A stretch of DNA of 64,000 nt from an uncultured Clostridia bacterium (GTDB lineage: Bacteria > Bacillota > Clostridia > Christensenellales > CAG-917): assembly GCA_934277645.1 (NCBI GenBank), contig CAKQUX010000001.1, positions 124,001 through 188,000 of the forward strand, read 5' to 3'. The position numbers and the translations under genes were made by a program. Shown piece after piece: positions 16,711 to 24,665 of the stretch (its first letter is position 1; each line of letters begins with the position of its first letter). The notes under the pieces were generated by a model. That model ran no database searches. It was not told the DNA's origin and was given only the letters and a program-made list of their open reading frames with translations.

Positions 16711-17721
16711 ATGAGCAGTATAATTTTGACGGGCGGCGGCACGGGAGGACACGTTTATCCGAACATTGCCATGCTCGATTTATTAAGAAAAAAATTTGAC
16801 GATATATATTATTTCGGCGTAGGCGGCATAGATGAAGAACTTGCAAAACAAAACGGTTTAAAATTTTTTAAAACCGATTTTGTAAAGTTTGACCGAAAAA
16901 ACATATTTAAAAACCTGTCTATTCCGAAAAAACTTGAAATAGCGACTAAAAAAGCCGCCATTATGATAAGGGATTTAAATCCGAGCGTAGTGCTTTCAAA
17001 AGGCGGTTATGCGTCCCTTCCGACTGCTCTTGCCGCTTTACGTTTGGGGATTCCCGTAGTATGTCACGAATCGGACGTAACGTTAGGACTTGCAAACCGC
17101 TACGCAAGAATGAAAGGCGCGGTTATGGCATACGCAAACAAGGAATCGGCGGTTAAATATCACGGCGAATTTACGGGAATTCCCCTGCGCAAGGAACTTT
17201 TTGAGGTAAGCCGTTTCGACGCAAGAGAAAAACTCGGACTAACAAAAAAGACAGTGCTCGTCATAGGCGGCTCGTCGGGAGCTGTGGCAATAAACGATGT
17301 CGCGCGGCTTTTGCCCGAAAAGCTTGGCGGAAAATTCTGTATCATTCACGTTTGCGGAAAAGGTAAAGCGACAGGAGCGTGCGGCGGCGATTACACCGAA
17401 ATCGAATATACTCACGACATGCCGACTTACCTTGCCGCCGCGGACGTTGTCGTGTCACGATGCGGCGCAACAAGTTTAAACGAAATTGCGGCTTTAAGAA
17501 AAAAAGCCGTGTTTATACCTTTGCCAAAAGGCACGAGCCGCGGCGATCAGGTTTTGAATGCGGAAGTGGCAAAACGCCACGGCGGAATCATTCTTCCGCA
17601 AAGCGAATTGAACGCAAATACCCTTGCCAAATGTATTATGAACGCCGACACGCCGATGACTCCGCTTTGTTTGGCGCCTAACGAAAAGCTGCTTAGCTTG
17701 ATTATGAAACAAATTCGATAA
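16711..17721 (+). CDS. murG: MurG-type UDP-GlcNAc:lipid I N-acetylglucosaminyltransferase
   Basis: A 336-residue GT28 glycosyltransferase. The N-terminal glycine-rich loop TGGGTGGHVYPNIAM, the lipid-I contact region SKGGYASLPTALAA and ESDVTLGLANR, and the C-terminal nucleotide-sugar part IGGSSGAVAIND and SRCGATSLNEIAALRK all match MurG. It adds GlcNAc to lipid I to give lipid II on the inner face of the membrane. An AGGAGGG site precedes the start. It lies alone, away from any division and cell wall cluster, so a paralogue elsewhere cannot be excluded. Confidence 0.92.
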   Translation: MSSIILTGGGTGGHVYPNIAMLDLLRKKFDDIYYFGVGGIDEELAKQNGLKFFKTDFVKFDRKNIFKNLSIPKKLEIATKKAAIMIRDLNPSVVLSKGGYASLPTALAALRLGIPVVCHESDVTLGLANRYARMKGAVMAYANKESAVKYHGEFTGIPLRKELFEVSRFDAREKLGLTKKTVLVIGGSSGAVAINDVARLLPEKLGGKFCIIHVCGKGKATGACGGDYTEIEYTHDMPTYLAAADVVVSRCGATSLNEIAALRKKAVFIPLPKGTSRGDQVLNAEVAKRHGGIILPQSELNANTLAKCIMNADTPMTPLCLAPNEKLLSLIMKQIR

Positions 17722-17838
17722 ACAGCCTTTAAACCGTTAAGGTGCGATAAATATACCTTTTTTTCCTTTTATGACTTTGTTTGTAAAAGCCCTTGAAAGC
17801 GCCGATGCAATGTGCTAAAAGCGTATTCGGAGGGCTTT

Positions 17839-19149
17839 ATGCATACACAACAAAGCAACGCTTTAAAATGGATATTGGTAGTTCTTCTCGTGGTGATTTG
17901 CCTTATATGTTTCATACTCTGTATGGTCAAAACGGGAGCGACGGCAACAAACGGCGGCAATGCAGCAACGACAACCGTTGCAAAATCCGACAGCGGACAA
18001 AACAAAAATTCCGAACCGAGCAGTATTTTGAATCCTCAACCGTCCGATGAAGCCAAAATAACCTATTCGCAATTTCCACGCAACGCCACCGACTATGGCG
18101 ATTATAAAATCGGACATATCGGCGGAACGAATGCCGACGTATTTAAAAACGCATTCTATTTTTGCGGAAACTATTACGTCATAATCGATACAAAATCAAA
18201 CGATTATGATTTCGATAAGTGCGGCATCGCCGTTGCTATCGTAAAAGAAAACTCGCTCATTCAGACGGCGGTTTTCGCAAGCGGCGAAACGTACGTCAAG
18301 TCCGATTTTATAAACGGCTTTATCACAATCGTGACAAAGAGCGAAAAACTGAACGTATACTCGGTTTCACCTACTCTGTCACTTGTGTCAAAACAAGAAT
18401 TCGACCTTGACAACGTCGCTTTTGTCGAAAGCTACGGAAAAACTATGGCTTTCGGTTTTAAAAACAACTCTCTTTGCGCATTCAATTATTCCGCCGTAAA
18501 ATCGGTTTTTGTATCTCAAACCGAAACGACAAGTTCAGGCGAAGTTTTATCCGTCTTTAAAGCGGACGGCGGCTATGCGATTTTTGCTAAAACCGACGGC
18601 GTGCGCCTTTATCGCTACAACGGCGAATTTTCTTTGATTGACAGCATCGGCGGCGATTATTTAGACGCAACGCTGTCAACCGATTATCTTGCCGTGGTGA
18701 CAAACGACGCCAATGCAACTTTATCGGTTTACGGTCACGATTTTTCTTTAATCGGCGTTTCTACAATCGACAATTTCAAATCGGCAAGATTTTGTCCGTC
18801 AAACGGCGGTTTCGTGCTTGTTACGGACAAAGGCTATTACAACCTTTGCAAGCATTTCGACGTTTTAAAATTCAAACGTTTTGAGGGCGAATACTTATCA
18901 GTCACGGTTGCCACGTCAAACGACAGCGGTTTGGTTTTGGCGCAAACCGATACGAGTTTCGACCTTATCGAATTTGAAAACTACGGCAATTATAAAATTA
19001 AAAACAGTTTCACTTCAAAACCGCTCGAAAAACGCCTTTTCGTAACAAACGGCGGTTGCCTTGCATTCTTCACGGTTGCGACAATGGACGGCGTATTTAA
19101 AGACAATTTCGGCGACTACGAAACTTTTTGGATATGCTACAACAAATAG
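17839..19149 (+). CDS. Membrane-anchored extracytoplasmic protein, unknown function
   Basis: A 436-residue protein with one N-terminal membrane span (ALKWILVVLLVVICLICFILCMV cut at about residue 30) and a Ser/Thr/Asn-rich linker, so the rest faces outside. The body consists of short repeated beta-strand segments (for example GGYAIFAKTDGVRLYRYNG and NDSGLVLAQTDTSFDLIEF), suggestive of a beta-propeller, but no known family was recognised. The start at 17839 is set by a GGAGGG site; an ATG at 17812 lacks one. The gene follows murG on the same strand and ends before a strong terminator. Confidence 0.75.
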   Translation: MHTQQSNALKWILVVLLVVICLICFILCMVKTGATATNGGNAATTTVAKSDSGQNKNSEPSSILNPQPSDEAKITYSQFPRNATDYGDYKIGHIGGTNADVFKNAFYFCGNYYVIIDTKSNDYDFDKCGIAVAIVKENSLIQTAVFASGETYVKSDFINGFITIVTKSEKLNVYSVSPTLSLVSKQEFDLDNVAFVESYGKTMAFGFKNNSLCAFNYSAVKSVFVSQTETTSSGEVLSVFKADGGYAIFAKTDGVRLYRYNGEFSLIDSIGGDYLDATLSTDYLAVVTNDANATLSVYGHDFSLIGVSTIDNFKSARFCPSNGGFVLVTDKGYYNLCKHFDVLKFKRFEGEYLSVTVATSNDSGLVLAQTDTSFDLIEFENYGNYKIKNSFTSKPLEKRLFVTNGGCLAFFTVATMDGVFKDNFGDYETFWICYNK

Positions 19150-19215
19150 CGTAGCGCAAGCCGCCTATCGAAAGTTAAATATAAGAATTTGTACAATGTA
19201 AAGATTTAAGTAAAT

Positions 19216-19248
19216 AATTAGCTCACTGCAGAACGTCGTGAGCTAATT
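19216..19248 (+). terminator. Intrinsic terminator
   Basis: An 11-base perfect stem AATTAGCTCAC / GTGAGCTAATT with an 11-base loop, followed by TTATG, lies 66 bases after the stop of the unknown membrane protein. Confidence 0.75.
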
Positions 19249-19300
19249 TTATGAAACTATCGCATTAAATCTTGAAAACAGAACGTACAGGTGTTAGAAT

Positions 19301-19870
19301 ATGTTTATGACAGACAGCAATCAAAATCAAAACGAAACGTTAAATAACGGCGCGGATGCTTGGCAAAACCCAAACGGAGCTTATCCGTTTCCACCGTCCG
19401 ATTCGGCTGCAAACAATGCCGAAAACGACCCGTACAAAGCAAACGGCTATCAAAACGTTCCGCCTTATTCCGCAATGCCTTATCCTACTTTCACTCCGCC
19501 CACAACCGCAACGCCCGTCGAAGAAACAAAAAAGTCAGTTTCGGTTCTCGGCATTGTAGCTTTGATTTTTTCGATAATCGGAGTGCTGTTTTTCGTTTTG
19601 CCTTGGTTTGACCTTTTAAATCTTATGAACAAGTGGAACGCTTTTAAGGCGCTTAACACTCTCGACCAGAATATGGCGTTTATGGTTGCCTGCTTTGCCA
19701 TTGCGTTCTCAACTTTTTTGTGCGGACTGATTATGGGCGCAGTCGCCCTTAAAAAGGAAGCAAAAACCGCCATGGGCGCGATTGCCGTAAGCGGTCTTTT
19801 GATAATTCCTGCATTATCTTTTACTTTTATATTCGCATTTACTCAAAGCATAACAAAAATATTGCTTTAA
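19301..19870 (+). CDS. DUF4190-like small membrane protein
   Basis: A 189-residue protein with a 70-residue hydrophilic N-terminus rich in Asn, Gln and Pro, followed by four hydrophobic stretches (VLGIVALIFSIIGVLFFVLPW, NMAFMVACFAIAFSTFLCGLI, AIAVSGLLIIPALSFTFIF among them). The pattern SVLGIVALIFSIIGV is that of DUF4190 proteins of Gram-positive bacteria, whose function is unknown. An AGGTG site precedes the start. Its TAA directly abuts the stop of the convergent PII-like gene at 19871, leaving no room for a terminator between them. Confidence 0.7.
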   Translation: MFMTDSNQNQNETLNNGADAWQNPNGAYPFPPSDSAANNAENDPYKANGYQNVPPYSAMPYPTFTPPTTATPVEETKKSVSVLGIVALIFSIIGVLFFVLPWFDLLNLMNKWNAFKALNTLDQNMAFMVACFAIAFSTFLCGLIMGAVALKKEAKTAMGAIAVSGLLIIPALSFTFIFAFTQSITKILL

Positions 19871-20311
19871 CTATTCGTTTTTTCCGTCCGATTTCGGATT
19901 CTCACTTTCCGTTTGTGGCTCGTCCGATTTCGGTTCTGCTTCGTCAAGCGACTTTTCTTCCAATGATTTTTCTTCGCCGACCGATTCTTTGAGTTTTTTG
20001 TCGGTAAGTCCTACGACGTTATCTACAGGCACTGCAAATGCAATTCCGTGTCCGGGGGTATTAAGTCCGACAGCTTTATAAAGAGCGTGCAAAACCGCTT
20101 CTTTTATATCGGACGAAACCAAAATCATAACCATTTCTTTTTCGGGTTGAATGGGAATGCTGAAAAACTTTTCTGCCGCTTTGTTAGCCGTGCCGTGAAC
20201 GTTTACGACAGTTCCGCCCATTGCCCCGACCTCTCTTGCCGCGTCCATAACCGCTTCGGAGAAGCCTTCGTTTACTATGCACAAAATCAATTCGTGTTCA
20301 AATTTACTCAT
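19871..20311 (-). CDS. PII-like signalling protein (1)
   Basis: A 146-residue protein whose first 105 residues follow the ferredoxin-like PII fold: a hydrophobic first strand (HELILCIVNEG), a helix, GGTVVNVHGTANK in place of the T-loop start, a second repeat (KEMVMILVSSDIKEAVLHALYKAVG) and a closing GHGIAFAVPVDNVVGL. It lacks the canonical uridylylation tyrosine. The last 40 residues are an acidic Ser/Glu-rich tail. It is the last gene of the DUF1538 operon and overlaps the second PII-like gene by four bases, which suggests both bind and control the membrane protein. Confidence 0.75.
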   Translation of the reverse strand: MSKFEHELILCIVNEGFSEAVMDAAREVGAMGGTVVNVHGTANKAAEKFFSIPIQPEKEMVMILVSSDIKEAVLHALYKAVGLNTPGHGIAFAVPVDNVVGLTDKKLKESVGEEKSLEEKSLDEAEPKSDEPQTESENPKSDGKNE

Positions 20312-20775
20312 TTCTTGTCCCCCTTGACGGTTTTGGTGTTATTGCTCAAAAAGCCGTATATCGCAACTCCGATAACGCTTGACATCGGCACCGTGTAAGC
20401 AATGCCTTTGCCGTCTTTGATGGTACTAAATCTGTTTTCCAATGCGACCAATGCTTCGGCAACCTTATCTTCTTTGATAACGCTGAATATAACCGTTTTC
20501 GGAGCTTCTTCAACGCCTAAAAGTTTCAGAATATGCTCGTTTGCCGTGCCGTGAGCTCGCATCGAAAGTTGCATATTTACTTCAAAAGATTGAAGCAAAT
20601 CCATATAAAACTCGGCTTTCGTACGATTTACGACAGTGATTAAAAGTTCGAGCTTACTAAGTTCGGTCGTCTTTTTTGCCGACGCCTTTACTTTGGCAAT
20701 CTTTTCTTTTACGTCTTTGACAACCTTGACTTCCTTTATTTTGTTTATCTTCTTATTCGCTTTTTTGTCTGCCAT
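20308..20775 (-). CDS. PII-like signalling protein (2)
   Basis: A 155-residue paralogue of the preceding protein. A 45-residue Lys-rich N-terminal extension (KKANKKINKIKEVKVVKDVK) precedes a PII-like fold with LELLITVVNRTKAEFYMDLL, SMRAHGTANEHILKLLG and GKGIAYTVPMSSVIGV. The HGTANE segment matches HGTANK of its neighbour, so the pair share a ligand-binding loop that differs from classical GlnB. It lies 7 bases after the DUF1538 gene. The basic extension here and the acidic tail on the neighbour could bind each other; this is inference. Confidence 0.75.
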   Translation of the reverse strand: MADKKANKKINKIKEVKVVKDVKEKIAKVKASAKKTTELSKLELLITVVNRTKAEFYMDLLQSFEVNMQLSMRAHGTANEHILKLLGVEEAPKTVIFSVIKEDKVAEALVALENRFSTIKDGKGIAYTVPMSSVIGVAIYGFLSNNTKTVKGDKK

Positions 20776-20782
20776 ACGCCCC

Positions 20783-22309
20783 TCACATAAAATCGATTAT
20801 CTGCTCGTCGTCTGCATCGATAATCTTTTTCATTTCGATTGATTTTCTGACTTTTTGAGCGGCAATAGCCTTAAAGCCCAAAAGCTGAATAGTGATAAGC
20901 GGCGTCATCGCAACCATAGCGACTATGCCGAATGCGAGATCCAAAATTTCACCCGTGCCCCACACAACCGAGCAAGCGCCGATTGCCATAGGCAAAATAA
21001 AGCTCGACGTAAGCGGTCCGCTTGCAACGCCGCCCGAATCGAACGCAATCGCAGTGTATATTTTCGGCACGAAAAACGACAAGCCGATCGAAAGCGCATA
21101 GCCGGGAATGAGATAATACAAAATCGAGAAATTGAATATTATTCTTATCATCGAAAGTCCGATTGAAATGCCTACGCCGATTGTAAGCGCAATAAGCATC
21201 GAACGCTTCGTGACTTTTCCGTCGGTTATCTCTTCGACTTGTTTGTTTAAAACGTGAACGGCAGGCTCTGCCAAAACTACTACGAAACCTATTACAAAAC
21301 CGAACACGACAAGAAGCGGTTTGTTGAAACTCGCAAGCGCTTGTCCGATTTTGAAACCAATCGGCATAAATCCGACTTCAACCGCCGTAAGGAATACGAC
21401 AAGTCCGATAAACGTATAAAGTATGCCGATTATAATTTGCAAAATCTTCTTTTTAGGCAATTTCAAAACCGTAAATTGCAAAATGAAGAAAAATACGACG
21501 ATAAGCCCTAACGCTATAAGAACGTCAAGCATCGTTCCCGACAAAACCTTGCCGAAATTTGCACCCAAGGACGATTCGACCGAATAGCTTGCAAGTTCAT
21601 AATTTATATTTCCTTTTGAAAAGACGGACAACAACAATACGGCAAGCATAGGTCCTATCGAGCACAATGCGACAAGTCCGAAGCTGTTTTCTCTGCTATC
21701 TCTACCGCCGATAGTCGAAGCCACGCCTACGCCGAGCGCCATTATAAACGGAACTGTAATAGGTCCCGTCGTTACACCGCCAGAATCGAAACCTAACGGC
21801 AAAAGCTGCCCCTTTCCGTTTTCGATGAGCAATGCGGCAAGCGCAAAAAGTATCATATAAAAGAACATAAGAAGCGGCGCGAGATTTACCTTTTTAACTA
21901 TCTTGATTATGGAAATCAGCAAGAACAAGCCTACGCCTACGCCTACGACGACAATAAGCACTATGCCGTTCATAACCGTGCTTACTTGGTCGGCAAGCAC
22001 GCTAAGGTCGGGTTCCGCCACGGTTATCAAAACGCCCATAACAAAGCCGACGCCTAAAAGCAACGGCAAGTTTCTCGATTTTGTAAGACCTGTTCCTACC
22101 TGTTCGCCCATAGGCGTCATAGCAAGGTCCGCGCCGAGATTGAACAGCGCAATCCCCAAAATAAGAAAAACGGAACAAACCGCAAACGTAACTATTTCGG
22201 TAGTCGAAAAATTACAAACGGGAGTAAAAGCCAAAATCAAAACTATCACCGCAACCGGCAATACGGAAATGACTGATTCTTTAAATTTTGAGAACATTGC
22301 TTTTAACAT
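20783..22309 (-). CDS. DUF1538 integral membrane protein, two-domain
   Basis: A 508-residue membrane protein with about twelve spans arranged as two homologous halves. Both halves carry the DUF1538 signature: GADLAMTPMGEQVG with AEPDLSVLADQV in the first, VGFMPIGFKIGQAL with AEPAVHVLNKQVEEIT in the second, and DSGGVTTGPITVPFIMALGVG versus DSGGVASGPLTSSFILPMAIG. Such internal duplication with re-entrant DSGGV segments resembles transporters. The substrate is unknown. The operon with two PII-like proteins suggests that transport is gated by a nucleotide or metabolite signal, as for AmtB and GlnK. Confidence 0.85.
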   Translation of the reverse strand: MLKAMFSKFKESVISVLPVAVIVLILAFTPVCNFSTTEIVTFAVCSVFLILGIALFNLGADLAMTPMGEQVGTGLTKSRNLPLLLGVGFVMGVLITVAEPDLSVLADQVSTVMNGIVLIVVVGVGVGLFLLISIIKIVKKVNLAPLLMFFYMILFALAALLIENGKGQLLPLGFDSGGVTTGPITVPFIMALGVGVASTIGGRDSRENSFGLVALCSIGPMLAVLLLSVFSKGNINYELASYSVESSLGANFGKVLSGTMLDVLIALGLIVVFFFILQFTVLKLPKKKILQIIIGILYTFIGLVVFLTAVEVGFMPIGFKIGQALASFNKPLLVVFGFVIGFVVVLAEPAVHVLNKQVEEITDGKVTKRSMLIALTIGVGISIGLSMIRIIFNFSILYYLIPGYALSIGLSFFVPKIYTAIAFDSGGVASGPLTSSFILPMAIGACSVVWGTGEILDLAFGIVAMVAMTPLITIQLLGFKAIAAQKVRKSIEMKKIIDADDEQIIDFM

Positions 22310-22629
22310 TTTTCACCGTTTAGTCGTTTTATTTTTATTTAATCGTTTGTCTGCTTAATTTATAATTCCACTGTTCAGCAGTTTCTTTCACCGCTTAGTA
22401 TTTTATTTTTAATTTAATCGTGTTAAATCGTTTTGTTTTAAATCATATTATTAAAAATAGCATAGCCGTTAAAAAAAATTTCCGTTTAAACAGAAATTTT
22501 TTTAACTTTTGTGCTTGTAATTATAACATAGCTAAGATGCTTTTGCAACGGCAATTTTATTTCACAAGTGAAATATTTACACGAATTTTTAGTTGCTATC
22601 GCTGCAAAACTGTCGCAAATTTACCACCT
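22310..22629 (-). terminator. Intergenic region with direct repeat and terminator
   Basis: The 320-base gap contains two imperfect direct repeats of about 38 bases (22311-22348 and 22386-22424, both starting TTTCACCG and ending TTTAATCG). A long AT-rich hairpin at 22468-22506 (GTTAAAAAAAATTTC paired with GAAATTTTTTTAAC) is placed to terminate transcription of the upstream protease operon on the minus strand. No gene is seen. Confidence 0.6.
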
Positions 22630-23454
22630 TTATTCGCAACATTCCTCTTTTGCCCTTTCGATAAACGTCTTAACGTCAGAAAGCGGAATTGCGTAATTTA
22701 TTCCGAGTTCGCCCGAAACCGCATCGACGACGCCGACAAGTTCACCCTTAGAGTTAAGAAGCGGACCGCCAGAATTTCCGTGAAGAGTGTTTGCCGTTAT
22801 AACGATAAATTCGTTTCCGTTGACAATTCTCTGTTCGTCAGAAACCAACCCGTCGATTATGCAAAGCCCCTTACCTGCGCTGTTGCCGATTGCATAGATA
22901 CGTTCGCCCGTTCTGACAGGAGCGTCGGCAAACGTAACGCCTTTTAAACCTTCCTTGTCTATTTTCATAATTGCAAGGTCACGTTTTGGGTCGCAATATA
23001 CAAATTCGAGTTCGTATTTTTCGTTCGATTTGTATGCCTTTCCGAGCACAAGCGAAGATATAGCGGAAATCTTGTTATCGTCCGAAAGTTTTGCTATAAC
23101 GTGCGCATTCGTCACAATATAGCCGCCGTCCACCACAAAGCCACTGCCGACTTGCAATTGGTCGCCGAATACGGCTACAAGCGAAAATACGCTGTCGCGA
23201 TTAAGGTCGAACACGTTTGGTGTGCCGTCGTTTTTTTGCTCAGCCGTTTCCGTTTGCGGTTTTGCATTTTTAGGCACGTCTACGTGGTTTTTTAAATTAA
23301 AAACTCTGAGTCTGCCTTCCGAGTTAAACTCGCCCAAACAACTGCGGCATTGATAGCCGTAAAAAGTGTTTCCGTCCTTTTCGTATTCGACAAGTTCGAC
23401 AATTTCGTTACTTCCGCAAATTTCGCATTTATCGCATCTGAAAACCATTCCCAT
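22630..23454 (-). CDS. Zinc-ribbon trypsin-like (HtrA-type) serine protease
   Basis: A 274-residue protein that starts with a zinc ribbon (Cys 7, 10, 13 and Cys 36, 39) and, after a linker, carries a chymotrypsin-fold protease domain with complete triad: His118 in TNAHV, Asp159 in KRDLAIM and Ser228 in GNSGGPLL. No PDZ domain, signal peptide or membrane span is present, so unlike most HtrA relatives it should act in the cytoplasm. It is the last gene of the ESCRT-like/TIR operon, 11 bases after the AAA ATPase gene, with a strong AGGAGGAG site. A role as effector or processing protease within that system is inferred. Confidence 0.85.
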   Translation of the reverse strand: MGMVFRCDKCEICGSNEIVELVEYEKDGNTFYGYQCRSCLGEFNSEGRLRVFNLKNHVDVPKNAKPQTETAEQKNDGTPNVFDLNRDSVFSLVAVFGDQLQVGSGFVVDGGYIVTNAHVIAKLSDDNKISAISSLVLGKAYKSNEKYELEFVYCDPKRDLAIMKIDKEGLKGVTFADAPVRTGERIYAIGNSAGKGLCIIDGLVSDEQRIVNGNEFIVITANTLHGNSGGPLLNSKGELVGVVDAVSGELGINYAIPLSDVKTFIERAKEECCE

Positions 23455-23465
23455 AATTTCTCCTC

Positions 23466-24623
23466 CTATTCCCCGACGGTTTCACCGTTTCTGTATGCCG
23501 TAAACTTTGCAAGTTCTTCTTCGGTGATAACGTTTCTCGTACTTTCGATTGCGTGCGCCAAATCGGCTTTCGTTATATTTTCGATTTTAGACGACTTAAT
23601 CGCTCTCTTGTACGCTTCGAGTTTTACCTTTTCGCATATTGCCGTAATATCGCCGCCGCCGAAACCGTCGAGCGAGCGCGCAAATTCTTTAAGGTCTACG
23701 TCATCGTCTTTCGGCAATTTTTTGAGTGACTTGTTCACCATGAATTCTCTTGCTTTTTCGTCAGGCAATCCAACGTAAATCTGCGTATCGAAACGGCCGC
23801 CTCGAACCATTGCGCTATCGATTGTCCAAGGACGGTTCGTCGCCGAGATTAAAAGCAACATTTTGTTTGTTTTCGACTTTTTGAAGCCGTCGACCTTTGT
23901 AAGGAACGTCGCAACGAAACGCGACATTTCGGCATCGACGCCGCCCGTGCTGTCACTACGCTTGGACGCGACGGAATCGAATTCGTCGAAAAAGATGATT
24001 GCTCTTTCGTTTTTCAATGCCGTATTGAAAAGCGCGTCAAGTTGTTTAGAGCTGTCGCCCATATATTTAGAAATCAAATCCTGACAGTTGATTGCATAAA
24101 ACTTTGCGTCAACCTCGCCTGCGATTGCCCTTGCAATAAACGTTTTACCTGTTCCCGGAGGTCCGTAAAGCATAATCTTTGCACCAGGCTTTATGTTGTA
24201 TGCTTCGGCAAGTTCGGGATTGTTCATAGGCGCAAGTACTTTAAACTTAATCTGTTCTTTTACGTCTTCGAGCCCCGCAACGTCCTTGAACGTAATTTTG
24301 TTTTCGTCCGGCTCGACAGGTTGAAATTCGGGAGTATCGTCATCCTTCTTTTCACTGTTCTCGTTTCCGCCGTTCGGCTTTTGCGTCATTTTGACAGGCT
24401 TTTTACCCGAACAATTTGCCCTGACAAAATTCAAAATCTTTGCGGCATTTTTGTGGTATTCCAGTTTAACGTCGTTTGTGGTTGCCGTTTGCGAAATATC
24501 GTCTGCAAGCTCGGCAGCTCTCAAAAACGCGTCTCTTGCTCCCATTATGTCGCCCTGCGAATACATATCTTTTGCCGTTTGATAAAAACTCTTGTAGGCT
24601 TCAACCTTTGCAGAATTGTTCAT
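23466..24623 (-). CDS. Vps4/katanin-like AAA ATPase with MIT-like N-terminus
   Basis: A 385-residue single-AAA protein. The N-terminal 70 residues form a helical hairpin region (VEAYKSFYQTAKDMYSQGDIMGARDAFLRAA cut here) resembling an MIT or TPR-like domain. A linker leads to an AAA module with Walker A GPPGTGK (154-160), pore loop SKYMGDS (185-191), Walker B IIFFDEFD (209-216), sensor ATNRPW (261-266) and arginine fingers in VRGGRFD. The wording of pore loop and sensor (compare SKWMGES and ATNxPW) is that of the meiotic clade (Vps4, katanin, spastin), not FtsH or ClpX. In eukaryotes and archaea Vps4 disassembles ESCRT-III filaments; an ESCRT-III-like protein is encoded three genes away in the same row. 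Confidence 0.85.
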   Translation of the reverse strand: MNNSAKVEAYKSFYQTAKDMYSQGDIMGARDAFLRAAELADDISQTATTNDVKLEYHKNAAKILNFVRANCSGKKPVKMTQKPNGGNENSEKKDDDTPEFQPVEPDENKITFKDVAGLEDVKEQIKFKVLAPMNNPELAEAYNIKPGAKIMLYGPPGTGKTFIARAIAGEVDAKFYAINCQDLISKYMGDSSKQLDALFNTALKNERAIIFFDEFDSVASKRSDSTGGVDAEMSRFVATFLTKVDGFKKSKTNKMLLLISATNRPWTIDSAMVRGGRFDTQIYVGLPDEKAREFMVNKSLKKLPKDDDVDLKEFARSLDGFGGGDITAICEKVKLEAYKRAIKSSKIENITKADLAHAIESTRNVITEEELAKFTAYRNGETVGE

Positions 24624-24665
24624 ATATGCTCCTTTTATCTTATCAGTTTTGGTGTAAAACTATTG

